The translations under genes were made by a program, and so were the position numbers. 64,000 bases of DNA from Cokeromyces recurvatus (lineage: Eukaryota > Mucoromycota > Mucoromycetes > Mucorales > Mucoraceae). The notes beneath the pieces are model-generated. The model saw only the letters and a list, made by a program, of their open reading frames with translations, was not told the DNA's origin and ran no database searches. Below, piece after piece: positions 47,311-63,119 of the stretch (within the stretch, counting starts at the first letter, position 1; each line of letters begins with the position of its first letter). The DNA lies in NCBI RefSeq assembly GCF_025118155.1, contig NW_026251406.1, positions 255,501-319,500 of the forward strand, written 5' to 3'.

Positions 47311-48699
47311 TTAGCTTAAAACAACTCTTGGTGTTGGAGAAGACGGACAACGAGGAGGACTGGAATGATAAGAATAAACAGATGTTCGATTAGGACCACC
47401 ACTATAGAAACAATAATTAGAAATTAAGGCATGAAATTGATGACTAGTTGGTGAAGTCATGACGTCTGGATGACTTGTTGTATTTTCTTTTTTTTGATTC
47501 ATAAAATAAGTGGTAGGACCAGCAGCGGTAGTTATAGAAGAAGACGATGATGATGAAGAAGTAGAAGAAGGGGAGGAGGTCGGTAAAAGTGTTCCAATCC
47601 ATAATGGACTTGTATCTGCTGGAGTAGTTGGTGAAAGAGGTGATGATGGCCAATTTGGTGAACCATTTGTATTTATAATGGATTGTTGCCTTTGTTCTGG
47701 ATGAAATAAAATAGTCTTTGATGCATCATCTTTAAGTGATAAAGGCTTTAATTGATTTTCAAGTAAATCAACTTGTTTATCTTGGACCATCATAGGCTGT
47801 GCTTCTTCTTCTTCATCATCAATTTCAAACGTATTTTCATCATCATCATCATCGTCGTCGTCGTCTGAGGAAGAAAAAGTAAACTCATTTGAAGGTAATT
47901 GAAGTTGAACATCAGGTACGATATCAATTTCATAATTTTTATGATCATTATTATCCCAGAAATCACGACCTGCCACTGCATAATGTACAGCTAGATATAA
48001 TGTCTTGTGGGTATGATGCTGTGGTGCATATAATTCAATCGTGAAACAAAAACGATCCCAGGTATCAGCACTATGAGCAATTGGTTCTTGATAATTAGCT
48101 TCCACTTCTTGAAATGTAGCCCAATCATCTAGAGTATAACGTATGAGAACATGTTTCTCAAACGCCAAGTTAGCAACTTGAACAGTGCCCATTAAAGTTA
48201 CAGTTGACTTTTGAGATGGCTTATCAAGTTGAATGGATTCCATACGAACTGCATTACCGATTCTACCATTATTTGTACCACTACGGCCACCACCATTTGA
48301 AGACCAATTAGGAAGTCGAAGTCGATAAGTATAATGTTTAGGACAGATAGGATCTGAACGACATGCTTTAGGCATTTGTGATTTTAGGAATAAGCGAACA
48401 CTTTCAAGAGATGCATTATCACAGAAACGAACTGATTTTTTTGGTTTATGATGTCTAGTTGATGATGATGATGATAAAACGATACGATTACTTGATGAAT
48501 TACTATTTATACTTGCATTAGATGATGTACGATGAAGACCATTATTTCCAGTACATAAAGTAGGTGATGCTGAACGTAAAAGAGGAGGTCGTTTATTTAA
48601 TGCCACTCTTCTTTGTTGAATTGATGCTATAGTAGTATTATTATTATTATCTGCTGAACGATGAAAAGATAATTTATTTAAAGTAGCAGTAGTAAACAT
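47311..48699 (-). CDS. CBM21 glycogen-targeting subunit of protein phosphatase 1
   Basis: Single-exon 462-aa protein. The PP1-docking motif KKSVRFCD (RVxF class) lies near 90. The CBM21 domain follows (~165-265): VQVANLAFEKHVLIRYTLDDW, VEANY, DRFCFTIELYAP, LYLAVHYAVAGRDFWDNND, NYEI. Both are hallmarks of GAC1/PIG1/PPP1R3 subunits that bring PP1 to glycogen and activate glycogen synthase. The C-terminal third is Ser/Pro/Asp-rich and disordered, with a long poly-Asp/Glu patch. The frame extends 45 codons further upstream, but through a Lys homopolymer; the ATG at 48699 is preferred. Confidence 0.88.
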   Translation of the reverse strand: MFTTATLNKLSFHRSADNNNNTTIASIQQRRVALNKRPPLLRSASPTLCTGNNGLHRTSSNASINSNSSSNRIVLSSSSSTRHHKPKKSVRFCDNASLESVRLFLKSQMPKACRSDPICPKHYTYRLRLPNWSSNGGGRSGTNNGRIGNAVRMESIQLDKPSQKSTVTLMGTVQVANLAFEKHVLIRYTLDDWATFQEVEANYQEPIAHSADTWDRFCFTIELYAPQHHTHKTLYLAVHYAVAGRDFWDNNDHKNYEIDIVPDVQLQLPSNEFTFSSSDDDDDDDDDENTFEIDDEEEEAQPMMVQDKQVDLLENQLKPLSLKDDASKTILFHPEQRQQSIINTNGSPNWPSSPLSPTTPADTSPLWIGTLLPTSSPSSTSSSSSSSSITTAAGPTTYFMNQKKENTTSHPDVMTSPTSHQFHALISNYCFYSGGPNRTSVYSYHSSPPRCPSSPTPRVVLS

Positions 48700-48775
48700 G
48701 ATTACTTGAAAGGAAAGAAAGATAAAAAAAGAGAAAAAGAAATGCATATTTTTATATTTATAACCCTGTGGAACG

Positions 48776-48818
<43 letters not shown>

Positions 48819-51800
48819 ACAAAAATTGAAACATATAAGCAGGGAGATGGGAACAATTTTCTATATAAAATAAAGTTTAGTATTACCAAAAAATACAAGC
48901 CGTTATTTTTTCTTCCTTGTTGACGGGAATAGATCGGTATGAATATAATATAAACTATATATTTAAATCGTCTTCTACATCATAGTGAAAAGCAAGAGAT
49001 TTTCATTATATATTATTACTCTTTTTATTTTATTATTCTGTATCTTATCATAGATATAAATATTATTACACCAGCATTCTCTATAAGGAAAAAATAATTG
49101 GACTTTGCGTTTATTAGTGGAAACGATTAGAAAGGATTTTTCTATAAGCTTGTTCATTACAAGAAGGATACTTAAACTATTACAAATACAAATACTTTAT
49201 TTCACACGTGGCTTATGGACTAACATTATTATAAATTGAACTTGTTTGTATCAATATTAACAAGTCTTTCAAATTATCATGTCCTATTTTATCTCATTTA
49301 TTCCACAGGGAAAAGAAGTTTAGCCGCCTTCTTTTCTCCTTTCCAATTCTTCCCCCCAAAAAAAGAGATAAAAGACGAAAATGCAATCTTACTCCACAAA
49401 AAAAAAAAAAAAAAAAAAAGAAAAGAAAATCTCTCCTGATTTCCTTTCAATCATTATTGGTTTCAGAAAATAGATGTGTATATAATTTATGCATTTGAAC
49501 CAGTAGATTAGGAAAAATGCCTTTTTTTGATATTATAAAACATGAATTATTATAATTATTATTAAAATACTTGTTTTCTTCTTCTCCTTTTTTATATTCT
49601 TTGTTATATCGAAATCAAACTCTTCTTCTTCTTTTTCCTGTATTATTAATAATTATCATGACTATTAATTGCACTGAATAAGTACAGTTTTCATTTTTTT
49701 TTTTTTTTTAGTTTCAGTTTATATTATCACAATAAGCTTCTATCCCTATTATAATTAATTTAAAATTAGGATTTACAAACGGCGGTTAATAATGAATAAA
49801 TACCATCTTTTACTCTCTTTCTCTGTTTTTTTTTCTTTTTTGATATCCTCATGAAAGATGACACCTGTGTAAATATAAATGAAAAAGGTACAATATATTA
49901 TAAACATCTACATAGAAATAATTGAACGTCATTTTTTCTTTTTTATCGAAATTAAACAAGGTTCATTCAGGAAGATAGAATTCAAGCATACTCAGATTTT
50001 TTATTTTATTTTAAGAATAAAAAAAAAAAGCATAATATAATATGAATAATAAAATAAAATCAAAGTCTATAATATTTAAGATAAATGCTATTCCTTTTTT
50101 TCTCTGTATTTAAGATTATGTTAATATCAAGTAGAGTTAAAATTTAATGTGTGATTATTAATTATAGAAAATATTACTATTACCTAATATATGCTGTTCT
50201 CCTTTTATACAACATATGTCATTTCTATACTTTTTAAAATATAAGAAAGAAATTACACTTCATCATCATTAAAAGCTTATTTTATTAATATCTGTTTCGT
50301 AATATTCGAAAAAAAATATTCTTTTTTCTCTTATTGTTTATCAGTCATTTATGAATGAATGAAAGAAAGAAAGAAAGAAAAAAGGCATTATCTTGCTTAG
50401 TCTAACTCTATTGTTCATGATTCAATATTATAAAAGACTTCATTTTCTTTGCTTCTACCTTTCCCTCCCCCTCCCTCGAGATTATAAAAGACAAGACATG
50501 AATAATAAAGTTCCTGATATGCATTTATAATAAATTAGCATAGTCTAAAATATTGTTTATGTATAATTATGAAGCTTTGTTACTATTGGTTTTTAAAAAA
50601 GATAAAAAAAAAAGAGAAAAAAAAAAGACATGCTTAGATAATAGAACGTATTCTTACTTATCGACTAATAAATATACTTTTTTTTTATAGAATCAATTGG
50701 TAGTTTTCATATCAATGTAGTTATAAATTAAGACTTTATTTCTATATGTCATGTTATTTACTTGCATATTTGTATAAAATGATTTCCATTTATATCTGCG
50801 TAACATATTAAAAAAACATGCATAATAATTATACTATCAATGGAAATTCTAATTGTTACAAGCTTTATCAATAAAAGTTACTTTTTGTGTAACGAGTCTT
50901 TGTATTTAGCCATCTCAGGTAATAACAGGAAGGAGCAAGTATAAACACACAAATAAAAATAATAATCTGTGACCAATACAGAAGAAATTAAACTTTTATA
51001 TATAGTAGTATCATCATTACACTACTCATATTATAGCGATTATTTCCCAAGACTCCAGCAGTAGTATTTTTAATTCATAAGCATCAGATATGTATATATA
51101 TATATATAAAACATGACTTTGAATTTGACAGCCTTTTTTTTTAAAAAAAAAATTAGATTGAATAAGGTTGGACCAATTCTTTGTTAAATAATGTTGATAT
51201 CTCAGCATTTACCACGCTTGGAAATGTATAACGAGATGTCGATGTTTTAAGTGTAGCGATGTGGACCATAATTTGGGGGAAATGGATTATTTCGAGATGA
51301 TCTAGATAGATAAACTAATTTAAAAGGAAGTCAGGTCAGTTTTAAAATGATGAATTTTTTATTTTTTTTAGTGTATTAGAGTCACTGTTCACATTATGTG
51401 TTTCATGTATACAAACTGAATTATTGGAAACATTATAGTGTATATTACATGCTTTTGTCCATTCATTATATATAAATATTTATTCTTGTTCGTTGTGAAA
51501 CTAAACTTGTAATAGGGTTCTGGCTATTGGGTTTTATTAATGATATATTGTATATGAGTTGTAGTTGGTATATATGTACTGCGTTATATTCATTTATATA
51601 GCTAAACATCTTATATATAATGAAGCTTTTACAATAATTACGAGAGAAATGAATTGTAAATCTTTGTCACTTGTAACTTTCTAAGATTCAATCCTGAACA
51701 GCTATTAGACACTAAGATCATCAGGAAGCTTTGATATATATTAACTGGAGAGAACTCAAGACATCCGTTCTTGCTCTTCAGACTCTTCTTTATCTTCAAA

Positions 51801-53637
51801 ATAAGGAGAGTTGTCATGTATTGATCATGATACTTTGATGTTATATTTTAACAAATAAGACGGTGCTTGATCTCTACGGTTGAATATAGCTTGAGATACT
51901 ATTTGAGATCAGCATCTCTAACAGAAATAATAGTTTTTTTTTATTATTATTATTCACAGCAGTTGCAAGAAATTTGCGATCAAATAGCTTCCAATCATAT
52001 GTCACCCTATACATTATTCTGAATAATATATACATATACTTCCCTCTCATATACACTTTCCACTATTCAGTTATTTTTGATGGTCCATTTCTTAATTGTC
52101 ATCATACACCTGTAGTTTTACATCATAATAGCATAGATATCTACCAGTTTGTTACTACATTACTAGTTCAAATTCCTTCTACATGTCTATATCATTCTGT
52201 TATCGACTTACAACCTATATCTCGCAAAATGATTAACTATTATACTTATCAAAGATTCAATGTCCTAAAAGGGGAAAAAAACATTATTATTAGGAAATCA
52301 TCATCTCTTTTAAAGTCAACGAGTATCATTCCCAAAACTCTTTGTCAGGTCTCTATCTACTTTATACGTCTTCCTCATCATTCCCCCCTCCATCCAATCC
52401 TTTAAAAATTCTTTATGTCTTTCATTCCCGGTCTACAAATAATAAAGTATTAGGTGTACACAATACTCAATGCTGGATTCGTATATTGCTCCAAATATCT
52501 TTTCCAGGGCCACAAAGTTACTTTTCAGTCTATTGCTTCTTGCCCCCCCCAAAAAAAAGAAAAAAAAGTTTAACTTATATTTAACAAAATAAAAATAAGT
52601 AGACTATAATTATTTATAATTAGCCTCATTTATTAATAAATCTATATTATACTTTCTTCCTGTTCTTTATTTGAAGTATTTAAGGTGGTTGGGGATTTCT
52701 CACAAAAAAAAAAAAAAAAAAAAAAAAAAACATTCTGTATAATTTCCTAATGCCGGAATCTAAACTACAGTCATGAACTAAACACGACTACATAAGATCA
52801 TCTTCCTTGTGACCAACAAATATTATATGATTTGGGCTTTTAAATACCATCTTCTCTTGTATTCTTAATGTAGTATTTCGTTGGGGGAGGGTTTTTTGAT
52901 GTAACTCTAATCTGTGAGACAACTAAATAAAAAAAATAAAATAAAAATAAAGTTGACTCTTAGGTAAGATTATGTAGTTGTTAACTAGGTTATCTTGTAC
53001 AGGAGAAGTTTATCAAAAAATTGTTTTACTTCATATTACTGAAATGTTTGCCCAATAGAACTAAGTATTCTCATACTTGAATAAGAATAAATTTATGCGA
53101 ATACAATAAGAGACATTTACAGTGTTGAGAGTAAGCATTGAAGAGCAATTTGATAATTTTTTTTTTTAACTTTTTAGATTTGAAACATGCCTACTCTATT
53201 GCCATGTATGCTCAGTCAATTATCGGTATTATTATCTAAACTATTACAATGCGTATTTCAATTGTCGAGTAATATGATCACATCTAAACCAAACTCGACT
53301 CTATATTTTTGCTTTTAAATCTTTACCAGACTATCTTTGGGGGGAGGATTTTTTTCTTCTGATCTTTTAAGCTGACAAGGTAATCAAATACATACATGTA
53401 ATATTAAGTCTATTTATGGCTTCTATTATTGCGTATATGTATCTATTTATACATGTTTAATTTTATACACCTATCTATAAATATATATTTTATTTTATTC
53501 TTTCTTATATAATATGATAATAGCAATCTATATACATATACATATATAGTATTCTGCTACATGATATATAGGTATTTAATTATTAGATATTAAAATAAAC
53601 GTTTACAACCCATTCATATATAAATGATTTGGCCCTT
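48700..53637. other. 4.9-kb gene desert
   Basis: No gene supported on either strand. It contains a T-run at 48779-48817, A-runs near 49398 and 52703, GAAA repeats near 50360 and TATA-type repeats. The longest open frame (51974-52405, 143 codons, plus) has no domain, poor composition and no splice partner. No tRNA or rRNA seen. Confidence 0.5.
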
Positions 53638-54526
53638 CTAACATTGTTTCCAACTAATTGGAATTCTTCCTGCTGATAGATCACCAATTTGATTAAATAC
53701 AGCAGGGGTTAAATCTACTGAACCTCTTCCACAGCCTGTAGCAGGACACTGTAAATCAAGAATTAATCATTAAAATAACTGGTATTATTTCTTCCTTTCT
53801 TTTTTTTTTAAAAAAAAAAACAATAATAATAAACTTTACAATATCCTGAATTTGAGCTTTTTGACTTCCTTTAGGACCTGTTACTATAATGCACACACCA
53901 CAAACTGGGCTATTATTAGGGTTTGCATAGTTACCAAAATCATATTCATTCTATAATTAAAAAATATATATACACATATAAATATATTCATATATGAATA
54001 TTTGTTATTTAAAAAAATAAATAAATACCATAGCAACTATATTATCTTCTGCTGTAAATATAGTTCCACATGCAGTTAATCCTACACCAGGATCTTAATT
54101 AAAAAAAAAAAAAATTAAAATGAATTAATTTATGTTGTATTACATTTATTCATTTTTTTTTTTACCATAATATGTGCCATCACCTTCACCCATCTTTGTG
54201 TTTGTCTCCCAAGAACCTGAACTTTTGCCTTGATATCTTGTCTTGCCAATAGATGAAATTCCTATTTCATTTCGATATCTTTGATTTTTGTATACGCCCA
54301 AGACACCCAAGACAATAAACATGATCGAAAAGATACCCAAACTACCTATGGTAGCTAAAATCTGTTTGCCGTATTTGTATTTGGCGTTGAATTCTGTCCA
54401 TACAGTTGGTGGTGGATATATGAGTGGTTGTCGTTCTGACAATTTAGATTCATCAATGGTGTTGTTTTCTTGCATGACATTAAATGGATGAATGTTCATG
54501 TTGGGTAATTTCTTATTGTCAGACAT
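53638..54526 (-). CDS. Membrane-anchored RlpA/expansin-like double-psi beta-barrel protein
   Basis: Exons 54526-54166, 54093-54029, 53950-53840 and 53748-53638 give 215 aa. No signal peptide is seen; instead a single TM helix at ~65-87 (ILATIGSLGIFSIMFIVLGVLGVY) gives a type II topology with a ~60-residue cytoplasmic head. The outer part is a double-psi barrel: GDGTYYDPGVGLTACG, AMNEYDFGNY, CGVCIIVTGP, VDLTPAVFNQIGDLSAGRIPISW. This is the loosenin/expansin-like set that binds or loosens wall polysaccharide. The G-L-T-A-C-G and final W are typical. Substrate unknown. An anchored form is less common than secreted ones. Confidence 0.85.
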
Positions 54527-54825
54527 TGTTAATTGTAATAAAAAATAAAATAAAATGAAATAAAAATAAAATAGCTTCGTATTATATATCAAAAAGTAAT
54601 TAAAAGGATGCAAAATGAACACACAATACTTTACTCTCCTTAATAATATGATTGTCACTCATACATAATGGATAAATAGAATTCCTGTAAAACATATAAT
54701 GAACCATTCAATATTGCACTTAGTATATGTTGTATACAAACACTTCTTGTGAATGATGGGGGGTACTACAACATAATATTTTTATTATACAAATGTGTTT
54801 ATAATAATTATCTAGCAAGTCAGTT

Positions 54826-54856
<31 letters not shown>

Positions 54857-54868
54857 CTTATGATATTT

Positions 54869-57800
54869 TCAAAGCTTTAAATTTTCATGAAAGTCAGTAC
54901 CTGTTATCGTCTGATGAACATAGCCTGCACGAATCACAAAATCACCAAAGGGCTCACCATCATGACGTTCTAGTGCATAGCGTTTGATAATAGGATTCAA
55001 TTCTTTTAAAATCTCTTCTTCACGTAAACTTTCTTTGTATAACTTGTTAAGACGTTCACCTCCATGACCACCACCCAAATAAACATTGTATGTATTTGGT
55101 GCCTTACCAACAAAAGCAATTTCGGCAAGATAAGGACGTGCACAACCATTAGGACAGCCAGTCATACGAATCGTAATTGCATCTTCTTTTAGACCAGCTG
55201 CTTCGATTGCGTTTTCAAGGTGTTTGACCAAAGTAGGCAAATAGCGTTCTGATTCAGCCATCGCAAGCCCACATGTCGGTAAAGCAACACAGGCCATCGC
55301 ATTCAATCGAAGGCCTGTAAAGGCTAGATTATCCATCTTGTATTTTGCAAGTAAAGCCTTTGTCTTGTCAAGATCAGCTTCAGGAACATTGGCAATGATA
55401 AGATGTTGGTTAGGTGTCAGTCGAAATTCACCTTTATGCCATTGAGCAAGCTGACAAAGTCCAGATTTAGGTTGGAAATCAGGCCAGTCCTTCACTTTAC
55501 CATTTTCAATAAACATACAAAAATGCCATTTATCATCTACACCTTTTGTCCACCCATATCGGTCTGCATTGTCCTTGAATTCAAACGGTTTAGGGTCTTC
55601 AAATTGAGCACCCATACGGGTTTCTATTTCATTCTTGATAAAATCTAAACCATATGTATCGATTGTATATTTGAAACGAGCATGTTTGCGATTTGTACGA
55701 TCGCCGTAATCTCTTTGTGTCGTCACTACTGCTTCAGCACAGATAACTCCCAAATCAGCAGGAATATACCCAATCAGGCTTGCAGGACGAGGATAGGTCT
55801 TTTTGTTACCATGAGTCATGCCCATCCCTCCACCTATCGTGACGTTATAGCCTACTACCTCTTTCCTTTCATTTACAATAGCAATATAACCTAAATCATG
55901 AGCAAAGATATCGACATCATTGTTGGGAGGCACTGCAATGACAATCTTAAATTTACGAGGCAAATAGGTAGGACCATAGATGGGCTCAAAGTCTTGAACA
56001 GCATTACCTGCAACTTGTTCGTCAGCTAACCAAATCTCATGATAAGCATTTGTCTTGGGGGCTAAAGATGACATAATACGATTACCAAAGTCTTGCACTT
56101 GATCATGAATTTCAGGAATTTCAGTGATAGGTGTAATCATGATATTACGATTCACATCACCACATGCAGCCAAAGTAGAAAGAAGACTATGATTAATACT
56201 ACGAATGGTTGTGCGAAGGTTCCTTTTAAGGACACCATGAAGTTGAAAGGCTTGACGCGTGGTGAGCTTGATTGCTCCATTTGCATATGTATCCGCTAAT
56301 TTATCCATCATAAGCCATTGTTGAGGTGTAGCAACACCACCAGGCATACGAACACGAATCATAAAGCTATATGCCTTCTCTAGTCCCATCTTTTTACGTT
56401 CTTCTCTAATATCTCGATCATCTTGTCCATAGGAACCGTGAAACTTGAGTAATTTACCGTTCGTTTCACTACTAATGGCACCTGTAGATTCGTCTAAAAG
56501 ATCTTGAGCAATTGTGCCACGAAGAAAGTTGGAATCAAGTTTCATTTGATCATCTGTCATCTTTGGCTCATCCTCTTCTCCAGCTAGATTATCCTTAATA
56601 CCTAATGACTTCCAAAATTCAGGTTGCCAAGCAGTGAATCCAGTTTCAAACCCATCTTCATCTTGATCATCACCTAAACCCAACTCAACTAGACGATTGG
56701 CACCTAAAGACTCAAGCTTAGCATCCAACAGTTTACCAGGTTTATTATAAAACATAGCATCTTCCTCACGAGGCCAGTAGTGACTGTCACCTAAACCAAA
56801 GACAGCATAATTTAATTGAGAAAAGTCAACATCACCCATGATGAGCGAATTAAGAGACTTCCAAAATTCACGACCATTTGATGGTAGTTCACCTTGTCCA
56901 GCGGTAGAACAAATAATAACTAGATTTGTTTCATTACCCAACTCATTTACATCCTCATAGTCATCCATGGCCATCCATTTGACCTTCAATCCTCTAGATT
57001 TTGCACGATGAGCTATTCTCTTGGCTACAGCTTCTGCATTACCATTATCAGAACCAAACAAGATAGTTAAGGGAGGGCCATTAGCTACACTCATACCAGA
57101 TAACAAGTTAGCATAATCTTCACGAGCCTTATTTTTTAATTCTCTATGTCTCTTTCCAACGTCCTACATAGGCATATATAAGTAAATGTATATATATATG
57201 TATATATACTTTTATCTATTTTTATTTACCTTTTCTAATGAGCTAACGAGTACTTCAGAAATATCAGGATGAGTAGCGACGATTTGAGAGAAATGGTTTT
57301 CACGTTCTAAAAATTTTTCAAGTTCCTTTTTGATACGTTGAGAATCTAATGAAAATGGATCTTTCCCTTTCGACTCTAGAGCAGGATTCCAACGATAAAG
57401 TGGCCAAGCACCATTATCAACAGAAATTTTAGTTTCCTTCAAGGTAAAGATAGGATCTAAATTCATTTCATCTTGCTTAGGTAAATAAGCCAAGATAACA
57501 GAGGGACCAGGATAAGCATCTGCTTCCATAAGGGCATTCAAGACTCCTGTATAAGATGCATACAGAGCTACTGAAGCAACATAGACCTTGCCAAAATTCA
57601 TTGCATAAAGACCAATATCCTTCTTTCGTTGTTGTTGTTGTTCATGATGTTGAATTGAATGAGGTAAAGTATCGATAATCAACAGATTGACATTCTCTCC
57701 TTGTGAAATAACATGATGAACACCCGATTGTCCAAGGTCGTAAGCCCAACTATCAGAACCAATCAACCAATTGGATTTAACAAACAATAAATCTTTGTTT

Positions 57801-59710
57801 TCATGAATGATGTCTAATGTGTTGACAGAGGTGACGGCTTCAGCGGCCCTGTTAATTGTCTTGGCATCAGAAGATCGAGTAGCTACAAGCCATTGAGTTA
57901 AAGGTTTATAAAGCTCTTTGGGGACCTTATCATCTTCCTTCACCAAAGATTCAATCAGGTCAATAAAACGGGCACGTTGTTGAATCCTATTAAGGATCTT
58001 ACCATAACCAAATTCGGGCGTTGAAGATGTATTTCCTTCAGGAGACCAAATAGAGGCACTGTGGATAGCATTGGCAATTTCAAGACGATTTTGGAAAATT
58101 TGATCTAGCATTTTCAGATAAGGTGTCTCGATAGGGGTACTGATAATGGGAGATATTTCTTCTGCAGGGATAGAAGGAAGAAGAGGTAAGTGTTCCCAAT
58201 CTTGAGGTGTAGTAAGAAAATTAGCTTTAGCCACGAGATGAGAGATACCATCATTGATAAGATCCTTTATGTTTCGTACAGACATAACTCTTGCTTTTGT
58301 TAGACCAATAGCTTGCTTTGTAGCTTGTGTCAAGACGACTTGATCAAGATTTTGAACGGATTCATCAAGGACAACAACACCCGTGCTGCTATCAAGAGTT
58401 TTGATTGCATTAGGTGCATCCACATTTGCCTTTTGGAATAGAATAAGCTGAGCACCACCATTTATCAATGAGGGTATTAATATACCAGGTGTAGATGCAA
58501 TACGTACATGAGAGCATTCATCCACTGTATAGACTTGAGCATTCTTACCGGCATTGACTGCTTTTTGAGCATAGCTCAAAGCTAATCCTTCATCTCCCAC
58601 AATAATCAACTGCTCAACATCAGAGGGGATTATATTGACAGTATCCACTTCTTCTGGGTTCACAATAAACTTGCGTTTAAAGTCCTCTTTCATTAATTCG
58701 GCAAAGACAGAATGAACATGAGTAGGGGAGAAGTCCTGAGCATCAAGACCATATTGACCACTGATGATTTCAATATCATCATTTTGAACTGATTGATAAG
58801 TAGCTACGATATCTAAGAAGAGTGGATTCCAAGTAGAAGTAAAATCTTGAGATGGTTCTAGAATGGCAAGTCGTTTGATAGTGGAAGGTAAGTGATTCAA
58901 AAAGTCAGCATCAGACCAAGGTCTATAAAGTCTAACCTTTAAGACGCCTATCTTCTTGTCATGAGAACTTTCTATCACCGTCCTTTCGACCACAGTAGCA
59001 CCTGCGCCCATAGCAACGATCCCGTATTCAGCTTCAGGATGACCCGTATATTCCAAAGGAGAATAAGAACGACCTGTTAATGACTCAAATTGCTTCATCA
59101 CCTCTCTAACTACACTATACATATCTACCTGTTGCTGTTTACTTAAATTGTAGACGGATGATTTATGTTGAAATTGTTGCATATCCTCAGATGTGACGAG
59201 CTGAGAAAGTACCTGCTGATCTACTGATTGAATAGTTGCATATTCATTTGCGATACGCTTTGAATCAAAGAAATGTAAAACAGGTGTATGTGTCTTGATA
59301 GCGATAACATGAGCAATGATGGCCAAATCATGGGCTTCTTGAACGGTTGAGGAAGATAAAAGAGTCCATCCACACTGACGTACAGCCATCACTTGAGAAA
59401 AGTCTGCAAATGAAGAAGAAGAAGAAGAAGAGGAGGTTTCAGCCGTGACATGGAATACAATACCTTCATGAATATGCTTGTAAAGTTGTGGAATGGCTGG
59501 AATTAAAGCATCAGAAGACACAAATGCTGAAGTATGAACACCATATTGAAAGATCATATCTTGTTGTTGTATCAAAGTAGGCGGTTTACCCCAAACATTA
59601 CTTTCAATGCATTCATTTATAGTATGATAAGTATAAATATGTTGACTCAAAGCTTGTGCAACCTTTACAGAAGCATCTTTACCATTTAAAAAATAAGTTA
59701 TGTTTGTCAT
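54869..59710 (-). CDS. MET5: Sulfite reductase (NADPH) hemoprotein beta subunit
   Basis: Exons 59710-57230 and 57163-54869 give 1591 aa. It reduces sulfite to sulfide in sulfate assimilation, receiving electrons from the flavoprotein alpha subunit. The N-terminal ~820 residues are the pyruvate:ferredoxin-oxidoreductase-like region of fungal MET5 (SNWLIGSDSWAYDLGQSGVHH; KKDIGLYAMNFGKVYVASVA). Then come a flavodoxin domain (LFGSDNGNAEAVAKRIA; STAGQGELP; YAVFGLGDSHYWPREED) and the sulfite reductase hemoprotein with GDVNRNIM, the cluster/siroheme cysteines in CVALPTCGLA and TGCPNGCARPY. The intron joins EK to DVGKRHREL in phase 0. The ATG at 59710 may be preceded by an unresolved exon, because the opening is shorter than in some homologues. 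Confidence 0.93.
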
Positions 59711-60193
59711 AGCAAGACCTTTCCAAGAAAAAATAATTTTTTTTTAAAAAATATATATATATATATGTATATATATAGGGAGAAAGAGAGAGAAAAGAGA
59801 AAACAAAACAAAACAAAAAAAAAGATAATAATGTAATGTACTTGATTAACCCCTGGTTGAATCTCTCCACAATAGAACTATTGTTTGATTTATTTACGAG
59901 CATTATGTCTTTAAGCACACAATATCTTTATATCCTTATTGGCTCATTTAAGCTCATCAATGAATCATCTCATTATATCCCCACCCCGCTCCCCACACAC
60001 TTTTATGTTTTATTGGCTGAATTAATATTACTAAAAGTAGATCAATAATTTGACATATTATTAATCTGAGTGACCAATGTCTTTTTTATTAAGTCAATAA
60101 TGTATAAAAGTAAATACATAATCCATTTTATTTACATATGATAAAATGTGAATAATTTTGCTCCATAAATTCAAGTTGAGTTTTTTTTTTTTT
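59711..60193. other. MET5 promoter region and kinase 3' flank
   Basis: About 480 bp between the MET5 start and the KIN4-like gene's stop. AT-rich with AAC/AAAC repeats near 59800. I did not find a CACGTG element of the kind bound by Met regulators. A small open frame near 59840-59900 might hold an upstream MET5 exon but gives no in-phase junction. Confidence 0.4.

Positions 60194-63119
<2,926 letters not shown>

Noticed and set aside
51235..51290. CxxCxxxxH string resembling a Gag zinc knuckle
   Set aside because: The last Cys is missing and no neighbouring gag or pol sequence exists.
51974..52405. 143-codon open frame in the 48.7-53.6 kb desert
   Set aside because: Composition is that of translated AT-rich non-coding DNA, there is no domain, no splice partner and no leader features.
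59836..59918. Extra upstream MET5 exon
   Set aside because: Minus-strand sequence SSIVERF looks plausible, but no donor/acceptor pair joins it in frame to the ATG at 59710.
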